A DNA stretch of 64,000 bases from a bacterium. Lineage in GTDB: Bacteria; Bacillota; Bacilli; Lactobacillales; Streptococcaceae. Below the pieces are notes generated by a model. The model did no database searches, was not told where the DNA came from, and saw nothing but the letters and a program-made list of their open reading frames with translations. The stretch is from assembly GCA_905221385.1 (NCBI GenBank), contig CAJNCV010000002.1:1-64000 (forward strand), in the 5' to 3' direction. The translations under genes and the position numbers were made by a program. Positions 26,649 to 36,832 of this stretch are shown here, piece by piece (positions within the stretch are counted from its first letter, which is position 1; each line of letters begins with the position of its first letter).

Positions 26649-27520
26649 AGAAGCAAGAAAAATTAGCTCTTGTTGAGTCCGCCTTGGAAGATTTTTATGG
26701 AGAGCAGCAGTTTGCCTCTAGTTTGCGAGAGTCCGTTCTCTATTCCATTCATGCTGGTGGCAAGAGAATTCGGCCTTTTCTCTTGCTAGAAGTTCTGGAA
26801 GCCTTGCAAGTCTCTATTAGACCAGCTCATGCGCAGGTAGCCGCGGCCTTGGAAATGATTCATACAGGGAGCTTGATTCACGATGACCTTCCTGCTATGG
26901 ATGATGACGATTATCGTCGAGGACGTTTGACCAATCACAAGAAATTCGGTGAAGCAATGGCGATTTTAGCAGGAGATGCCTTGTTCCTAGATCCCTATGC
27001 CTTAATAGCGCAGGCGGATTTGCCAAGTCAGATCAAGGTGGACTTGATTGCCAACTTATCTCTTGCATCAGGAAGTCTGGGCATGGTTGCAGGGCAGGTT
27101 TTAGATATGGAAGGCGAACACCAGCATTTGTCCTTGGAAGAGCTCCAGACCATTCATGCTAATAAAACTGGAAAATTGCTAGCCTATCCCTTTCAAGCAG
27201 CTGCTATCATAGCTGAATTAGCACCAGAAATCCAAGTAAAACTGAAAACGGTTGGTGAATTGATTGGGCTGGCCTTTCAAGTTCGAGATGATGTGCTGGA
27301 TGTAACAGCTAGTTTTGAGGAAATCGGCAAGACACCACAAAAGGACTTGCAGGCTGAAAAATCAACCTACCCAGCCTTGTTGGGCTTGGAGGAGGCTATA
27401 GCCTTTTGTAACCAAACTTTGGATCAAGCCGAGGCTAAATTAGAAGAAATTGCCCAGCAAGTCAGCTTTGAAACAGCGCCGATTGTGAAAGTAGTAGAAA
27501 GTTTGAGAATCAATGGCTAA
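26645..27520 (+). CDS. ispA: Polyprenyl (farnesyl/geranylgeranyl) diphosphate synthase
   Basis: 291 residues. It joins isopentenyl diphosphate units to allylic diphosphates for undecaprenyl-phosphate and other isoprenoids. The first Asp-rich motif is [16 protein letters not shown] at about residues 79-93 and the second is RDDVLD near 217, with [12 protein letters not shown] at 38-49. This is the short-chain IspA type, usually labelled farnesyl diphosphate synthase. It overlaps xseB by four bases and tlyA by eight. Confidence 0.95.
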   Translation: MKKQEKLALVESALEDFYGEQQFASSLRESVLYSIHAGGKRIRPFLLLEVLEALQVSIRPAHAQVAAALEMIHTGSLIHDDLPAMDDDDYRRGRLTNHKKFGEAMAILAGDALFLDPYALIAQADLPSQIKVDLIANLSLASGSLGMVAGQVLDMEGEHQHLSLEELQTIHANKTGKLLAYPFQAAAIIAELAPEIQVKLKTVGELIGLAFQVRDDVLDVTASFEEIGKTPQKDLQAEKSTYPALLGLEEAIAFCNQTLDQAEAKLEEIAQQVSFETAPIVKVVESLRING

Positions 27521-28328
27521 GGAAAGAGTGGATGTACTAGCTTATAAACAGGGTTTGTTTGAAACGCGTGAACAAGCCAAGCGCGGTGTCATGGCTGGTC
27601 TGGTTGTAGCTGTCCTTAATGGAGAACGTTTTGACAAACCAGGAGAGAAAATCCCAGATGATACTGAACTAAAACTCAAGGGTGAAAAACTCAAGTATGT
27701 CAGTCGAGGTGGTCTAAAACTGGAGAAGGCCTTGCAGGTCTTTGATTTGTCAGTTGATGGCGCAACCACGATTGATATTGGGGCTTCCACTGGAGGATTT
27801 ACTGATGTCATGTTGCAAAATGGTGCTGAGTTGGTCTTTGCAGTCGATGTTGGTACCAATCAGTTGGCTTGGAAATTACGCCAAGACCCTCGGGTTGTCA
27901 GCATGGAGCAGTTTAATTTTCGTTATGCTGAAAAGACTGATTTTGAGCAGGAACCAAGCTTTGCCAGTATTGATGTGAGTTTCATTTCCCTCAGTCTGAT
28001 TTTGCCTGCCTTGCACCGTGTCTTGGCTGATCGAGGGCAGGTGGTGGCTCTGGTTAAGCCCCAGTTTGAAGCAGGTCGTGAGCAAATCGGGAAGAATGGA
28101 ATCATTCGTGATGCCAAGGTTCATCAGAATGTCCTTGAATCTGTCACTGCTATGGCAGTTGAGCAAGGTTTTTCAGTGCTTGGATTAGACTATTCACCAA
28201 TCCAAGGTGGACATGGAAACATTGAATTTCTGGCATATTTGAAAAAGGAAGAGGGAGCAAGTAATCAAGTTGCCCCAGAAATAGAAAAAATTGTAGAGAG
28301 GGCGCATAGTCAATTTAAAAATGAATAA
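27513..28328 (+). CDS. tlyA: TlyA family RNA 2'-O-methyltransferase (hemolysin A-like)
   Basis: 271 residues. An N-terminal S4 RNA-binding domain (RVDVLAYKQGLFETREQAKRGVMAG, residues ~3-65) is followed by an FtsJ-type methyltransferase fold with the SAM motif DIGASTGGFTDVML at about 86-99 and LVKPQFEAGREQIGKNG at ~180-196. In mycobacteria TlyA methylates 16S and 23S rRNA; older annotations call it hemolysin A. It overlaps ispA and argR by eight bases each. Confidence 0.92.
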   Translation: MAKERVDVLAYKQGLFETREQAKRGVMAGLVVAVLNGERFDKPGEKIPDDTELKLKGEKLKYVSRGGLKLEKALQVFDLSVDGATTIDIGASTGGFTDVMLQNGAELVFAVDVGTNQLAWKLRQDPRVVSMEQFNFRYAEKTDFEQEPSFASIDVSFISLSLILPALHRVLADRGQVVALVKPQFEAGREQIGKNGIIRDAKVHQNVLESVTAMAVEQGFSVLGLDYSPIQGGHGNIEFLAYLKKEEGASNQVAPEIEKIVERAHSQFKNE

Positions 28329-28752
28329 AAAAGAGAGACTTGAAAAAATTAGACGATTTGTGACAGATTATCAAATCGGTACGCAAGAAGAAATCGTAGA
28401 ACATTTGAAAGAAGCAGGCATCAGTGCCACTCAGGCAACGGTATCACGAGATATCAAAGAACTAGGTATTGTCAAAATTCCTTTGAGAGACAACACCTAT
28501 GTCTATGAATTGCCAAAATCAATCGTTAAAAGTTTGCAGTTGGCTGAGGACAATATTGTGAGTTCTGAGTTAATGGGAAATATGATCAACCTTGCTGTCA
28601 TTCCTGGAAATACTATTTTTGTGAAGAGTCAGTTGGTTGAGGTATTCTCTGAACAGATTTTTAGCTGTCTAGCTGATGATGATTCTATCTTAATTGTAGC
28701 TAGAACAGCAGAGGCGGCTGAAGAAATTGTTGAACAAGTCAAAAAATGGTAG
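28321..28752 (+). CDS. argR: Arginine repressor family regulator (ArgR/AhrC)
   Basis: 143 residues. The N-terminal winged helix (EEIVEHLKEAGISATQATVSRDIKELGIVKI, residues ~23-53) contains the SATQATVSRDIKEL recognition helix of ArgR. The C-terminal ~70 residues form the hexamerisation and arginine-binding domain; the usual GDDT-type motif reads ADDDSIL here. Streptococci carry several ArgR paralogues acting on arc and arginine transport genes. This one, placed before recN, is the conserved copy. Its gene overlaps tlyA by eight bases. Confidence 0.92.
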   Translation: MNKKERLEKIRRFVTDYQIGTQEEIVEHLKEAGISATQATVSRDIKELGIVKIPLRDNTYVYELPKSIVKSLQLAEDNIVSSELMGNMINLAVIPGNTIFVKSQLVEVFSEQIFSCLADDDSILIVARTAEAAEEIVEQVKKW

Positions 28753-28758
28753 GTCAGT

Positions 28759-30426
28759 ATGTTACTTGAAATTTCGATAAAAAACTTTGCCATTATTGAA
28801 GCGATTTCCCTCAATTTTGAAAAGGGTATGACTGTTTTAACCGGGGAAACGGGTGCTGGAAAGTCTATCATTATCGACGCTATGAATCTCATGTTGGGGG
28901 CTCGTGCAACGACAGACGTTATTCGTCACGGTGCGCCAAAGGCAGAGATTGAGGGACTTTTTTCGGTTGAAAATAGTTGCCTTTTACAGGAACTTTTTGA
29001 AGAGCAAGGTTTGGAAATGGGTGATGAGATTATCATCCGCCGGGAAATTTTGCAAAATGGTCGTAGTGTTAGTCGCGTGAATGGTCAGATGGTCAATCTT
29101 TCTGTCTTGCGTGCTATTGGGCAACACCTTGTGGATATCCATGGTCAGCATGACCAAGAGGAGTTAATGCGTCCTCAACTGCACATCCAGATGTTGGATG
29201 AGTTTGGTGATGCTGCTTTCTTGGAGTTGAAGGAGACCTATCGGACGAGCTTTGATGCCTATCGCAAAATGCGCAAGCAGGTTTTGGAAGTCAAGAAAAA
29301 CCAGCAGGAACACAAGGCTCGTATTGAGATGTTGGAATTTCAAATGGCAGAGATTGAGGCAGCAAACTTGCAGGCTGGTGAAGACTTGGCTCTCAACCAA
29401 GAACGAGATAAACTCCTCAATCATAAAAATATTGCGGATACGCTAACCAATGCCTATAGCATGTTGGACAATGAAGACTTCTCCAGTCTTGCTAATGTCC
29501 GTTCAGCCATGAATGACATGGAAAGTGTCGAAGAATACGATCCTGAATACCGTGAAATTTCAAGTTCTCTGTCTGAGACCTACTATGTTTTAGAAGATAT
29601 TACAAAGCGTTTGGAAGATATTATTGAGGGCTTGGATTTTGATGGCAATCGCCTCATGCAGGTTGAGAATCGCCTAGATCTTCTGAATACTATTACCCGT
29701 AAATACGGTGGGACTGTGGACGATGTCCTGCTTTACTTCGCTAAGATTACGGATGAGTACAATCTCTTGACAGGTAATAATCTTTCTTCCGAAGACATGG
29801 AAGCAGAGCTCAAGAAATTGGAAATTAATCTTGTTGATCTGGCAGGGCAGCTTGCATCTGCTCGTCATGATTTGGCCCAGCAGCTTGAGGCAGAGATTAA
29901 ACAAGAACTTCAGGACCTCTATATGGAGAAGGCACAATTCCAGGTTCGCTTCAGCAAGGGCAAATTTAGTCGTGAGGGGAATGAAACAGCTGAATTTTAC
30001 ATTTCCACCAACCCTGGTGAAGACTTTAAGCCTTTGGTTAAGGTTGCGTCTGGTGGGGAATTATCCCGCCTCATGTTGGCTATCAAGTCAGCCTTTTCTC
30101 GTAAGGAAGGGAAGACCAGTATTGTCTTTGATGAGGTAGATACGGGAGTCTCAGGTCGTGTGGCCCAAGCCATTGCTCAAAAGATTCATAAGATTGGCCA
30201 GCATGGTCAGGTTCTTGCTATTTCTCACCTGCCACAAGTGATTGCCATCGCGGATTATCAATTCTTTATTGAGAAGATTAGTGATGAGCATTCTACGGTG
30301 TCGACGGTTCGCCTCTTGACTTTAGAAGAGCGAGTAGAGGAAGTAGCTAAAATGTTGGCTGGGGAAAATGTAACCGAAGCTGCCCTTACTCAAGCCAGAG
30401 AATTATTGCAAACGAGGGAGAAATAA
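28759..30426 (+). CDS. recN: DNA repair protein RecN
   Basis: 555 residues. This SMC-like ATPase acts at double-strand breaks and, in streptococci, in transformation. Walker A GETGAGKS is at residues 29-36, then HGQHDQEELM, a coiled-coil hairpin through ~160-370, VASGGELSRLMLA (signature) and VFDEVDTGVSGRVA (Walker B) at ~432-470, and a C-terminal ISHLPQVIA. Six bases separate it from argR, and the next gene begins on the base after its stop. Confidence 0.96.
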   Translation: MLLEISIKNFAIIEAISLNFEKGMTVLTGETGAGKSIIIDAMNLMLGARATTDVIRHGAPKAEIEGLFSVENSCLLQELFEEQGLEMGDEIIIRREILQNGRSVSRVNGQMVNLSVLRAIGQHLVDIHGQHDQEELMRPQLHIQMLDEFGDAAFLELKETYRTSFDAYRKMRKQVLEVKKNQQEHKARIEMLEFQMAEIEAANLQAGEDLALNQERDKLLNHKNIADTLTNAYSMLDNEDFSSLANVRSAMNDMESVEEYDPEYREISSSLSETYYVLEDITKRLEDIIEGLDFDGNRLMQVENRLDLLNTITRKYGGTVDDVLLYFAKITDEYNLLTGNNLSSEDMEAELKKLEINLVDLAGQLASARHDLAQQLEAEIKQELQDLYMEKAQFQVRFSKGKFSREGNETAEFYISTNPGEDFKPLVKVASGGELSRLMLAIKSAFSRKEGKTSIVFDEVDTGVSGRVAQAIAQKIHKIGQHGQVLAISHLPQVIAIADYQFFIEKISDEHSTVSTVRLLTLEERVEEVAKMLAGENVTEAALTQARELLQTREK

Positions 30427-31155
30427 ATGACAGACTATTATGTAATTGGAGATGTTCACGGGAAAGCAGGTATGCTAGAAGATCTGCTCAAAACTTGGGA
30501 TGGTCAAACTCAGTTGCTTTTTCTAGGAGATTTGATTGACCGTGGTGAAGACAGTCGCCGAGTTCTAGAAATGGTCAAAGACTTGGTCGACAATCATGGG
30601 GCTATCTGTCTATCAGGAAACCATGAGTACATGTTTCTGACTTGGCTCGATGACCCAGAAGAAGGCTATGACCATTATCGTCGCAATGGTGGTGATACAA
30701 CCATTAACTCTATTTTAGGTCGTCCCTTGGATGCACCAGTTGACGGCGTAGAAGATGCCAAACGGGTTGCGACAGAAGCAGCAGACTTGGTCGAATTTAT
30801 TCGTCAAATGCCATTTGTGGTAGAGACAGACAAGTATATCTTTGTTCATGCGGGTATTGACTTGACCTTGGATGATTGGCATGAGACAACAGATTACAAG
30901 AAAGTCTGGCTCAGAAAACCATTCCACGAAGCTGAAAATCATACTGGGAAAACCATTGTCTTTGGACATACACCAGTTTATGGTTTGCTCAAGCAAGAGC
31001 GTGGTACTGCTGAGCTTTGGATTACAGAAGATGGCAAGATTGGTATGGATGGAGGAGCTGTCTATGGTGGTGTCCTTCATGGAATCGTCTTTACAGACCA
31101 AGGAATGACAGAACACCACTTTATCGAAAATGATGGATTTATTGCCGAAGATTAG
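30427..31155 (+). CDS. Metallophosphoesterase (serine/threonine phosphatase-like)
   Basis: 242 residues, starting immediately after the recN TAA with GAGGGAGAAATAA as ribosome binding site. The metal-binding blocks of the calcineurin-like fold are GDVHGK (8-13), GDLIDRG (36-42), GNHEYM (59-64), HAGID and FGHTPVYG. This GDxHG/GDxxDRG/GNHE set is that of bacterial PrpA-type phosphatases and diadenosine tetraphosphatases. The substrate is not decided by sequence. Last gene of the xseA operon; the next promoter belongs to lepA. Confidence 0.88.
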   Translation: MTDYYVIGDVHGKAGMLEDLLKTWDGQTQLLFLGDLIDRGEDSRRVLEMVKDLVDNHGAICLSGNHEYMFLTWLDDPEEGYDHYRRNGGDTTINSILGRPLDAPVDGVEDAKRVATEAADLVEFIRQMPFVVETDKYIFVHAGIDLTLDDWHETTDYKKVWLRKPFHEAENHTGKTIVFGHTPVYGLLKQERGTAELWITEDGKIGMDGGAVYGGVLHGIVFTDQGMTEHHFIENDGFIAED

Positions 31156-31176
31156 TACTCCTAGCAGGGTATGGTC

Positions 31177-31205
31177 TTGTCAAAATGTTAAAAACAATTT
31201 ATAAT
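31177..31205 (+). promoter_or_regulatory. lepA promoter
   Basis: -35 TTGTCA (31177-31182), 17-base spacer, -10 TATAAT (31200-31205). The start codon is 28 bases further, after AAAGGAAGAGCATC. Confidence 0.8.
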
Positions 31206-31233
31206 TAATAGATACCCTGAAAGGAAGAGCATC

Positions 31234-33057
31234 ATGAACTTAGAAGAATTAAAGAAACGACAGGAGAAGATCCGCAACTTCTCTATTATCGCTCATATTG
31301 ACCACGGAAAGTCAACGCTGGCAGACCGCATTTTGGAAAAGACGGAGACCGTTTCTAGTCGTGAAATGCAAGCCCAGCTTCTCGATAGTATGGATCTTGA
31401 GCGTGAACGTGGGATTACCATTAAACTTAATGCCATTGAGCTCAATTACACTGCAAAAGATGGAGAAACCTATATTTTCCACTTGATTGACACGCCAGGG
31501 CACGTGGACTTTACCTATGAAGTGTCGCGTTCGCTAGCTGCCTGTGAAGGAGCGATTTTGGTGGTTGATGCTGCGCAAGGGATTGAAGCTCAAACTCTTG
31601 CTAACGTTTATCTAGCCTTGGACAATGATTTGGAAATTCTGCCAGTCATTAACAAGATTGACCTTCCAGCAGCTGATCCAGAGCGTGTGCGTACAGAGAT
31701 TGAGGATGTCATTGGACTAGATGCCAGCGAAGCGGTCCTGGCTTCAGCCAAAGCTGGTATTGGTATTGAAGAAATTCTTGAGCAGATCGTTGAAAAAGTG
31801 CCAGCTCCAACTGGTGATGTTTCAGCTCCATTAAAAGCCTTGATTTTCGACTCAGTTTATGATGCCTATCGTGGGGTTATCCTCCAAGTGCGTGTTATGG
31901 ACGGAGTGGTTAAACCTGGCGATAAGATTCAGCTCATGAGCAATGGGAAGACCTTTGATGTGACGGAGGTTGGAATTTTCACACCGAAAGCAGTTGGTCG
32001 TGATTTCCTAGCCACAGGTGACGTTGGTTATATTGCGGCTTCTATCAAGACGGTTCAAGACACTCGCGTCGGCGATACAGTTACCTTGGCAACCAATCCA
32101 GCGGCAGAACCACTACATGGCTACAAGCAAATGAACCCTATGGTCTTTGCAGGGCTTTATCCAATCGAGTCTAATAAATACAATGACCTTCGTGAAGCCC
32201 TTGAAAAATTGCAGCTCAACGATGCCAGCTTGCAGTTTGAACCTGAAACGTCACAGGCTCTTGGATTTGGTTTCCGTTGTGGATTCCTTGGGCTTCTCCA
32301 TATGGATGTTATCCAAGAGCGTTTAGAGCGCGAGTTCAACATTGACCTCATCATGACAGCTCCATCTGTTATCTATAAGGTTAACCAAACTGACGGTGAA
32401 TCTATGGATGTGTCTAACCCCTCTGAATTTCCAGACCCCACTAAGATTGCGACTATTGAAGAGCCTTATGTTAAGGCGCAAATCATGGTACCGCAGGAGT
32501 TTGTCGGAGCGGTGATGGAACTAGCTCAGCGCAAGCGTGGGGACTTTGTGACCATGGACTATATTGATGACAATCGTGTGAATGTTATCTATCAAATTCC
32601 ACTTGCTGAAATCGTCTTTGACTTCTTTGATAAGCTTAAGTCTTCGACGCGTGGTTATGCAAGCTTTGACTACGAATTGTCAGAGTACCGTCCATCTAAG
32701 CTAGTCAAAATGGATATCCTTCTCAATGGAGACAAGGTGGATGCCCTCAGCTTTATCGTTCACAAGGATTTTGCTTACGAACGTGGGAAACTCATCGTTG
32801 ATAAGCTCAAGAAAATCATCCCTCGTCAACAATTTGAAGTGCCGATTCAAGCAGCTATTGGGCACAAGATCGTGGCCCGTACTGATATCAAGGCCCTTCG
32901 TAAGAACGTACTTGCTAAGTGTTACGGTGGTGACGTTTCTCGTAAACGCAAACTCCTTGAAAAACAAAAAGCTGGTAAGAAACGCATGAAATCCATTGGA
33001 TCAGTAGAAGTCCCACAAGAAGCCTTCCTCAGCGTCTTGAGCATGGATGAAGAATAG
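31234..33057 (+). CDS. lepA: Elongation factor 4 (LepA)
   Basis: 607 residues. This ribosome-bound GTPase can back-translocate stalled ribosomes. G1 AHIDHGKS lies near residues 19-26, the G2 region holds RERGITIK, G3 is DTPGHVDF and G4 is NKIDLP. The C-terminal domain specific to LepA is present, ending in the Arg/Lys-rich [26 protein letters not shown] segment. Length is standard. It has its own promoter and a terminator at 33062. Confidence 0.98.
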   Translation: MNLEELKKRQEKIRNFSIIAHIDHGKSTLADRILEKTETVSSREMQAQLLDSMDLERERGITIKLNAIELNYTAKDGETYIFHLIDTPGHVDFTYEVSRSLAACEGAILVVDAAQGIEAQTLANVYLALDNDLEILPVINKIDLPAADPERVRTEIEDVIGLDASEAVLASAKAGIGIEEILEQIVEKVPAPTGDVSAPLKALIFDSVYDAYRGVILQVRVMDGVVKPGDKIQLMSNGKTFDVTEVGIFTPKAVGRDFLATGDVGYIAASIKTVQDTRVGDTVTLATNPAAEPLHGYKQMNPMVFAGLYPIESNKYNDLREALEKLQLNDASLQFEPETSQALGFGFRCGFLGLLHMDVIQERLEREFNIDLIMTAPSVIYKVNQTDGESMDVSNPSEFPDPTKIATIEEPYVKAQIMVPQEFVGAVMELAQRKRGDFVTMDYIDDNRVNVIYQIPLAEIVFDFFDKLKSSTRGYASFDYELSEYRPSKLVKMDILLNGDKVDALSFIVHKDFAYERGKLIVDKLKKIIPRQQFEVPIQAAIGHKIVARTDIKALRKNVLAKCYGGDVSRKRKLLEKQKAGKKRMKSIGSVEVPQEAFLSVLSMDEE

Positions 33058-33061
33058 AAAT

Positions 33062-33096
33062 AAAACTCTTGAAGATTTTTCAAGAGTTTTTTTAAC
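33062..33096 (+). terminator. lepA terminator
   Basis: A perfect 12-bp stem AAAACTCTTGAA/TTCAAGAGTTTT with loop GATTT, followed by T residues. Confidence 0.9.
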
Positions 33097-33140
33097 TTTT
33101 GATAGACTCTATCTGGTCAAATACGAAAGCGAAATAAATG

Positions 33141-33170
33141 AAAAAAAGAGGATCAACTGGTCTTCTTTTT
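33141..33170 (+). terminator. Second terminator-like hairpin before the dprA CIN-box
   Basis: AAAAAGAGGATC pairs with GGTCTTCTTTTT (G-T pairs allowed) around AACT. It lies ~50 bases after the lepA terminator and just before the competence promoter; its T run also forms the T-rich flank of the CIN-box. Confidence 0.5.
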
Positions 33171-33178
33171 GCTATTTT

Positions 33179-33186
33179 TACGAATA
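33179..33186 (+). promoter_or_regulatory. CIN-box (SigX/ComX promoter) of dprA
   Basis: TACGAATA, the exact consensus -10 element for the competence sigma factor SigX, lies behind a T-rich tract and 34 bases before the dprA start. Confidence 0.88.
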
Positions 33187-33219
33187 GATAGATGAGTAGC
33201 AAAAGAAATGGAGTTGTAT

Positions 33220-34068
33220 ATGAAGATCACAAACTATGAGATTTACAAATTGAGAAAAGCTGGCCTGACCAATCAACAGATTCTAACTGTCCTTGAATAT
33301 GACGAGAGTGTTGATCAGGAGCTCTTGCTAGGTGATATTGCAGAAATTTCAGGATGTCGTAATCCTGCTGTCTTTATGGAACGCTATTTCCAGATAGATG
33401 ATGCACAGTTGGAGAAGGAGTTTCAGAAATTTCCATCCTTCTCGATTCTTGATGACTGTTATCCTTGGGATCTGAGTGAGATTTATGATGCTCCAGCGCT
33501 CTTGTTTTATAAAGGAAATCTGGACTTGTTGAAGTTTCCAAAGGTTGCTGTTGTAGGGAGTCGTTCATGTTCTAGTCAGGGAGCAAAGTCAGTTCAGAAG
33601 GTCATCCAAGGTTTGGAAAACGAGTTAATCGTGGTCAGTGGTTTGGCCAAAGGGATTGATACGGCTGCCCATATGGCTGCACTCCAGAACGGAGGAAAAA
33701 CGATTGCTGTCATTGGAACAGGATTGGATGTGTTTTATCCTAAAGCCAATAAACGATTGCAGGAGTATATTGGCAATGACCATCTGGTTCTCAGTGAATA
33801 TGGATCTGGCGAACAACCTCTGAAATTTCACTTTCCAGCTCGTAATCGTATCATAGCAGGACTGTGCCGTGGCGTTATTGTAGCAGAGGCAAGGATGCGT
33901 TCAGGCAGTCTCATCACCTGTGAGCGTGCCATGGAGGAAGGGCGCGATGTTTTTGCCATTCCAGGAAACATTTTAGATGGCCATTCAGATGGCTGTCACC
34001 ACTTGATCCAAGAGGGGGCAAAGCTAGTTACCAGCGGTCAAGATGTGTTGGCTGAGTTTGAATTTTAA
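33220..34068 (+). CDS. dprA: DNA processing protein DprA
   Basis: 282 residues from the ATG at 33220 (MKITNYEIYKL), the conserved streptococcal start with TGGAG before it; an in-frame ATG twelve bases earlier covers that site. DprA binds incoming single-stranded DNA, loads RecA and, in pneumococcus, shuts off competence through ComE. There is an N-terminal SAM-like helical part, then the Rossmann-like domain with VAVVGSRSCSSQGAKS (~110-125), VSGLAKGIDTAAH (~143-155) and AIPGN. The CIN-box at 33179 makes it a late competence gene. Confidence 0.96.
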   Translation: MKITNYEIYKLRKAGLTNQQILTVLEYDESVDQELLLGDIAEISGCRNPAVFMERYFQIDDAQLEKEFQKFPSFSILDDCYPWDLSEIYDAPALLFYKGNLDLLKFPKVAVVGSRSCSSQGAKSVQKVIQGLENELIVVSGLAKGIDTAAHMAALQNGGKTIAVIGTGLDVFYPKANKRLQEYIGNDHLVLSEYGSGEQPLKFHFPARNRIIAGLCRGVIVAEARMRSGSLITCERAMEEGRDVFAIPGNILDGHSDGCHHLIQEGAKLVTSGQDVLAEFEF

Positions 34069-34185
34069 GGAGAAATTTGTTCACTCAGATAAACTTTTCT
34101 TCTATATATAGGAGCTAAGTCTTGACAGTTATGGCAAAATGGTTTACACTTTATAAAGTTTATTACTTTGAAAAGGTGTGATAGT

Positions 34186-36273
34186 GTGGCTACGGCAACA
34201 AAGAAGAAAAAATCAACAGTTAAAAAAAATCTAGTCATCGTGGAGTCGCCTGCTAAGGCGAAAACGATTGAGAAATATCTGGGTAGAAACTACAAGGTTC
34301 TAGCCAGTGTCGGGCATATCCGTGATTTGAAAAAATCCAGTATGTCGGTCGACATTGAAAATAACTATGAACCGCAGTATATCAATATCCGAGGAAAAGG
34401 TCCTCTCATCAATGACTTGAAAAAAGAAGCCAAAAAGGCCAATAAAGTCTTTCTGGCGAGTGACCCGGACCGTGAAGGAGAAGCGATTTCCTGGCATTTG
34501 GCTCACATTCTCAACTTGGATGAGAATGATGCCAACCGTGTAGTCTTTAATGAAATCACCAAGGACGCTGTAAAAAATGCCTTTAAAGAACCTCGCAAGA
34601 TTGATATGGACTTGGTCGACGCCCAACAAGCTCGTCGAGTCTTAGACCGCTTGGTAGGGTATTCGATTTCGCCAATTTTGTGGAAAAAGGTCAAGAAGGG
34701 CTTATCAGCAGGGCGCGTGCAGTCGGTTGCCCTTAAGCTGATCATTGACCGTGAAAATGAAATCAATGCCTTTCAACCAGAAGAATACTGGACAATTGAT
34801 GGTGTCTTTAAGAAGGGAACCAAGCAATTTCAGGCTTCTTTCTATGGTATGAATGGCAAAAAGATGAAATTGACCACCAATGAAGAAGTCAAAGAAGTCT
34901 TGTCCCGTTTGACTAGTAAAGATTTCACAGTAGACCAGGTAGATAAGAAAGAACGCAAACGCAATGCGCCCCTACCTTATACGACTTCAACCATGCAGAT
35001 GGATGCTGCTAACAAAATCAATTTCCGTACTCGAAAGACCATGATGGTGGCTCAACAGCTCTATGAAGGGATCAATATCGGATCAGGTGTCCAAGGTTTG
35101 ATTACCTATATGCGTACAGACTCGACTCGTATCAGTCCAGTAGCTCAGAATGAAGCGGCAAGCTATATTAACGACCGTTTTGGTAGCAAGTATTCCAAGC
35201 ATGGTAGCAGGGTCAAGAATGCCTCAGGTGCTCAGGATGCCCACGAAGCCATTCGTCCATCTAGTGTCTTTAACACACCTGAAAGTATCGCTAAGTACTT
35301 GGACAAAGACCAGCTCAAGCTCTATACCCTTATCTGGAACCGTTTTGTGGCTAGCCAGATGACAGGCGCTATCTTTGATACCATGGCTGTTAAGCTTTCT
35401 CAAAATGGGGTTCAGTTTGCGGCAAATGGAAGCCAAGTTAAGTTTGATGGTTATCTTGCTATTTACAATGACTCTGACAAGAACAAGATGTTGCCAGATA
35501 TGGCAGTAGGAGATGTGGTCAAACAGGTCAATAGCAAGCCAGAGCAACATTTCACCCAACCACCTGCTCGCTATTCTGAAGCGACCCTTATCAAGACCTT
35601 GGAGGAAAATGGAGTTGGACGTCCGTCAACCTACGCTCCGACAATTGAAACCATTCAAAAACGCTACTATGTTCGTCTGGCAGCTAAACGCTTTGAACCA
35701 ACAGAGTTGGGAGAAATTGTTAACAAACTCATCGTTGAATATTTCCCAGATATTGTCAATGTGACCTTCACAGCTGAGATGGAAGGAAAACTGGATGATG
35801 TCGAAGTTGGAAAAGAGCAGTGGCAACGTGTCATTGACGCCTTTTACAAACCATTCTCTAAAGAAGTAGCCAAGGCAGAAGCTGAAATGGAAAAAATCCA
35901 GATCAAGGATGAGCCAGCTGGATTTGACTGTGAAGTTTGTGGCAGTCCGATGGTGATTAAGCTCGGTCGTTTTGGTAAATTCTATGCTTGTAGTAATTTC
36001 CCAGACTGCCGTCACACACAAGCAATTGTCAAAGAGATTGGTGTCGAGTGTCCAAGCTGTCATCAAGGACAAATCATCGAACGCAAAACCAAGCGCAATC
36101 GTATCTTCTATGGTTGCAATCGCTATCCAGAATGTGAGTTTACTTCCTGGGACAAACCAATTGGCCGTGACTGTCCAAAATGCGGACACTTCCTTGTGGA
36201 GAAAAAGGTCCGTGGTGGTGGCAAGCAGGTTGTATGTAGTAATGGCGACTACGAAGAGGAAAAAATTAAATAA
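34186..36273 (+). CDS. topA: DNA topoisomerase I
   Basis: 695 residues from the GTG at 34186, with AAAAGGTGTGATA before it; a TTG 18 bases upstream is less likely. TopA relaxes negative supercoils and balances gyrase. The Toprim domain starts with [16 protein letters not shown] and holds [15 protein letters not shown]. The active-site Tyr lies in [12 protein letters not shown]. The C-terminus has three zinc-finger units ([23 protein letters not shown]); the last finger is partial, ending [14 protein letters not shown]. Terminator at 36280. Confidence 0.97.
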   Translation: MATATKKKKSTVKKNLVIVESPAKAKTIEKYLGRNYKVLASVGHIRDLKKSSMSVDIENNYEPQYINIRGKGPLINDLKKEAKKANKVFLASDPDREGEAISWHLAHILNLDENDANRVVFNEITKDAVKNAFKEPRKIDMDLVDAQQARRVLDRLVGYSISPILWKKVKKGLSAGRVQSVALKLIIDRENEINAFQPEEYWTIDGVFKKGTKQFQASFYGMNGKKMKLTTNEEVKEVLSRLTSKDFTVDQVDKKERKRNAPLPYTTSTMQMDAANKINFRTRKTMMVAQQLYEGINIGSGVQGLITYMRTDSTRISPVAQNEAASYINDRFGSKYSKHGSRVKNASGAQDAHEAIRPSSVFNTPESIAKYLDKDQLKLYTLIWNRFVASQMTGAIFDTMAVKLSQNGVQFAANGSQVKFDGYLAIYNDSDKNKMLPDMAVGDVVKQVNSKPEQHFTQPPARYSEATLIKTLEENGVGRPSTYAPTIETIQKRYYVRLAAKRFEPTELGEIVNKLIVEYFPDIVNVTFTAEMEGKLDDVEVGKEQWQRVIDAFYKPFSKEVAKAEAEMEKIQIKDEPAGFDCEVCGSPMVIKLGRFGKFYACSNFPDCRHTQAIVKEIGVECPSCHQGQIIERKTKRNRIFYGCNRYPECEFTSWDKPIGRDCPKCGHFLVEKKVRGGGKQVVCSNGDYEEEKIK

Positions 36274-36279
36274 AATGCA

Positions 36280-36311
36280 GAGTCCTGAAAATGAATTTCA
36301 GGCTCTTTTTG
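36280..36311 (+). terminator. topA terminator
   Basis: AGAGTCCTGAAA pairs with TTTCAGGCTCT around ATGAA, followed by TTTTTG. Confidence 0.85.
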
Positions 36312-36379
36312 TTTGATGCTTGACAAATTTCCCCCTTGTATGCGAAACTAGAGGAAGAGTAATTTATCTAGGAGAAATC

Positions 36380-36739
36380 ATGCGTATCATTTATCTCTGT
36401 ATTGGCTTTATTTCACTGGCTTTAGCTGTTATTGGAGTTGTCCTACCGCTTTTACCAACAACCCCCTTTCTTTTGTTAGCTATCGCTTGCTTTTCAAAAT
36501 CTTCTAAGCGTTTTGAAGACTGGCTTTATCATACAAAGCTTTATCAGACTTATGTAGCGGACTTTCGGGAAACCAAGTCAATAGCGCGAGAACGAAAGAA
36601 AAAAATCATCCTATCTATCTATATCTTGATGGGGATTTCTATTTATTTTGCCCCTCTTTTGCCAGTCAAAATCGGTCTGGGAGCCTTGACTATCTTTATC
36701 ACCTACTATCTCTTTAAAGTCATTCCTGACAAAGAATAG
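36380..36739 (+). CDS. DUF454/YbaN family inner-membrane protein
   Basis: 119 residues from the ATG at 36380, which follows CTAGGAGAAATC; the frame is open further left but runs through a TTGACA promoter element at 36320. Three or more hydrophobic helices: IIYLCIGFISLALAVIGVVLPLLP, FLLLAIACFS, IILSIYILMGISIYF and IGLGALTIFITYYLF. The GVVLPLLPTTPFLLLAxACF block is the DUF454 signature (YbaN in E. coli). Function unknown. Confidence 0.82.
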   Translation: MRIIYLCIGFISLALAVIGVVLPLLPTTPFLLLAIACFSKSSKRFEDWLYHTKLYQTYVADFRETKSIARERKKKIILSIYILMGISIYFAPLLPVKIGLGALTIFITYYLFKVIPDKE

Positions 36740-36832
36740 ATAAAAATAGTAGTTATTTGCCTTGATAAAAATGAAAGCCTATTTAAAATAATATGATATA
36801 ATAAATTTAAAGAAAACATCAAGGAGAATCAA

